DNA of 64,000 nt, from contig NZ_BSFK01000016.1 in the NCBI RefSeq assembly GCF_027922305.1, forward strand, positions 1 to 64,000, in the 5' to 3' direction. The first letter of the stretch is position 1; every line of letters starts with the position of its first letter. A program made the position numbers and the translations under genes. This stretch comes from Methylopila jiangsuensis. GTDB taxonomy: Bacteria; Pseudomonadota; Alphaproteobacteria; Rhizobiales; Methylopilaceae. The notes under the pieces were generated by a model. The model was not told where the DNA came from. It ran no database searches and worked only from the letters and a program-made list of their open reading frames with translations. Shown here piece by piece: positions 62,693-64,000 of the stretch.

Positions 62693-63958
62693 TCAGCCGG
62701 CCTTCTTCCAGTTCATCCGCGCCTTCAGCGGCTCGAGCAGGCTGCGCTTGGTCGCCCGCGCCTCGGACCGGCCCGTGATCTTGCGCGCAAGATCGGTAAA
62801 GGTTTCGTTGACCTTGTGGCCGGGCGAAGCCTCCGCGATCATCTGGCCGTTGTTGGCCGCCGCCCCGAACAGCGCCGGATCGAAGGCGATGACGGCCGAG
62901 GGCTCCACATCCAGCGCCTTGCAGAAATCGGCGACCTTGATCTCGGCCCGCTTCGGCACCGCGACCTGGTTGAGCACCAGCCGCATCGGCGCGTCGTTGG
63001 GGCGGGCCGCCTTCAGCAGGTCGATCAGGTTCTTGGCGTTGCGCAGATTGGCGAGATCGGGGCCGGCCACGATCACCACCTCGTCGGCGGCGATCAGGGC
63101 GCGGCGGGACCACGCCGTCCAGATGTGCGGCACGTCCAGCACGCTGCAGGGCGCGTTGGCGCGCAGGATGTCGAGCAGCGGGTCGAACACGTCCTCGTGG
63201 AAGTCGTAGACCCGGTCGAGCGTCGACGGCGCCGCCAGCAGGCTGAGCTGTTCGGTGCATTTCGACAGCAGCCGGTCAACCAGCGCGGAGTCGAGCCGGT
63301 CGGGCGCGAACACCACTTCGGCGATGCCCTGCGGCGGGTCCTGGTTGAAGTCGAGGCCGGCGGTGCCGAAGGCGAGGTCGAGGTCGACCACCACGCTGTC
63401 GAGCTTGAGCTGGCGCGCGATCGCCCAGGCGGCGTTGTGCGCCACGGTCGAGGCCCCCACGCCGCCCTTGGCGCCCACGAAGGCCACCGTGCGGCCGACG
63501 GGATCCGCGCCCGGCGCCCGGAAGATCTCGGACAGCGCCCGCACCATGTCGATGACGCCGAAGGGCGGCACCAGATACTCGCTGACGCCCTGCCGCATCA
63601 GCTCGCGGTAGAGCGGCACGTCGTTGACCTGCCCGATGACGACCACCTTGGTGCCGGCGTCGCAGACCTCCGCCAGCTTCTCCAGCGTCTCCAGCAGGCG
63701 GGCGCGGCTGGCGTCGCCCTCGATGATGATGACGTTGGGAGTGGGGGCGGTCTTGTAGGCCTCGGTGGCGGCGGCGCCGCCGCCCATCTGCACCTTGACG
63801 TGCGCCTTCTCCATGCGGCGGTCGGCCGTCACCTGCTCGATGAGGCGGGCGATCTCCACCGTCTCGCAGAAGGCCTGGATCGAGACGCGCGGCAGCGGCG
63901 CGATGATGTCGGACACGTGCGACGGCCCGCCGTCGCCGGTGTGGGTGCGGTCGCTCAC
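62693..63958 (-). CDS. cpaE: Tad pilus localisation protein CpaE/TadZ
   Basis: 421 residues: atypical receiver-like N-terminal domain (about 25-145) and a ParA/MinD-type ATPase with deviant Walker A GAKGGVGAST (about 162-171). CpaE places the Tad machinery at the cell pole. GTG start at 63958 follows GGAGGGAAG and overlaps the stop of the gene upstream. Confidence 0.93.
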   Translation of the reverse strand: MSDRTHTGDGGPSHVSDIIAPLPRVSIQAFCETVEIARLIEQVTADRRMEKAHVKVQMGGGAAATEAYKTAPTPNVIIIEGDASRARLLETLEKLAEVCDAGTKVVVIGQVNDVPLYRELMRQGVSEYLVPPFGVIDMVRALSEIFRAPGADPVGRTVAFVGAKGGVGASTVAHNAAWAIARQLKLDSVVVDLDLAFGTAGLDFNQDPPQGIAEVVFAPDRLDSALVDRLLSKCTEQLSLLAAPSTLDRVYDFHEDVFDPLLDILRANAPCSVLDVPHIWTAWSRRALIAADEVVIVAGPDLANLRNAKNLIDLLKAARPNDAPMRLVLNQVAVPKRAEIKVADFCKALDVEPSAVIAFDPALFGAAANNGQMIAEASPGHKVNETFTDLARKITGRSEARATKRSLLEPLKARMNWKKAG

Positions 63959-64000
63959 TGGGACTTCCCTCCAACCGCGCTGACCGAGGCGCCCTCGATC
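63955..64000 (-). CDS. C-terminal end of a gene running off the right edge, probably cpaD
   Basis: A leftward frame enters at the window edge and ends with TGA at 63957-63955, overlapping the cpaE GTG. The visible end reads EGASVSAVGGKSQ. In the conserved order cpaB-cpaC-cpaD-cpaE-cpaF this would be the pilus lipoprotein CpaD; only 14 codons are visible, so identity rests on position. Confidence 0.5.
   Translation of the reverse strand, partial: IEGASVSAVGGKSQ

Overview
The window reads as chromosomal DNA of a GC-rich alphaproteobacterium of the order Hyphomicrobiales (Rhizobiales). The gene orders are typical of that group: tlpA/argH/lptM/lysA/DUF4175, tsaB-rimI-fur, hemE-hemJ-rho facing ppsR-maf-aroE-coaE-dnaQ/secB, phoR-pstSCAB-phoU-phoB, and tad (cpa) pilus genes. 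The oxalate genes suggest a metabolism of the Methylobacterium/Methylopila kind, but the genus cannot be fixed from sequence reading alone. There are no rRNA or tRNA genes, phages, insertion sequences or CRISPR arrays. The only mobile-like DNA is a family of short palindromic elements.

Layout. 1-458: intergenic, with a strong leftward promoter at the edge. 459-5119: M23 peptidase, a ThDP enzyme and cobF. 5275-11531: oxalate module, with a formyl-THF hydrolase/formyltransferase-like gene, frc and oxc leftward and the antiporter oxlT rightward, separated by a 608-bp control region with related palindromes. 11703-20996: phosphate block (phoR-pstSCAB-phoU-phoB leftward, ppk2 divergent) with a three-repeat Pho box before pstS. 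21005-24664: sigma-54 activator of the AcoR type facing an aldehyde dehydrogenase that has a -24/-12 promoter. 24985-29036: TetR regulator, a hairpin-rich untranslated stretch, MAPEG protein, DUF779, SDR and RutE-like reductase. 29044-31607: tsaB, rimI, Fur/Mur regulator, plsC. 31609-43014: tlpA, argH, lptM, lysA, DUF4175, ftsY, mtaB, acyltransferase, MFS exporter.

43095-50871 is the landmark. rho, hemJ and hemE run left and ppsR, maf, aroE, coaE and dnaQ run right from a 358-bp gap (46335-46692). This hemE/ppsR gap is the location of the Caulobacter chromosomal origin. Here it carries a perfect TTAA-N7-TTAA CtrA-type site, five GANTC methylation sites and five TCCAC-core DnaA-box-like motifs, so I call it the probable oriC.

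51015-59145: fxsA, Tim44-domain protein, mltA, Smr protein, diguanylate cyclase, EF-hand protein, PanE-like reductase, ParDE pair and M42 peptidase. 59219-64000: tadC, tadB, tadA (cpaF), cpaE and the tail of a probable cpaD, all leftward.

No clearly new multi-gene system was found. The items most worth a second look are the origin, the palindromic elements with terminal inverted repeats, the formyltransferase-like gene in the oxalate cluster with its candidate operators, and the hairpin-rich stretch at 25648-25829.
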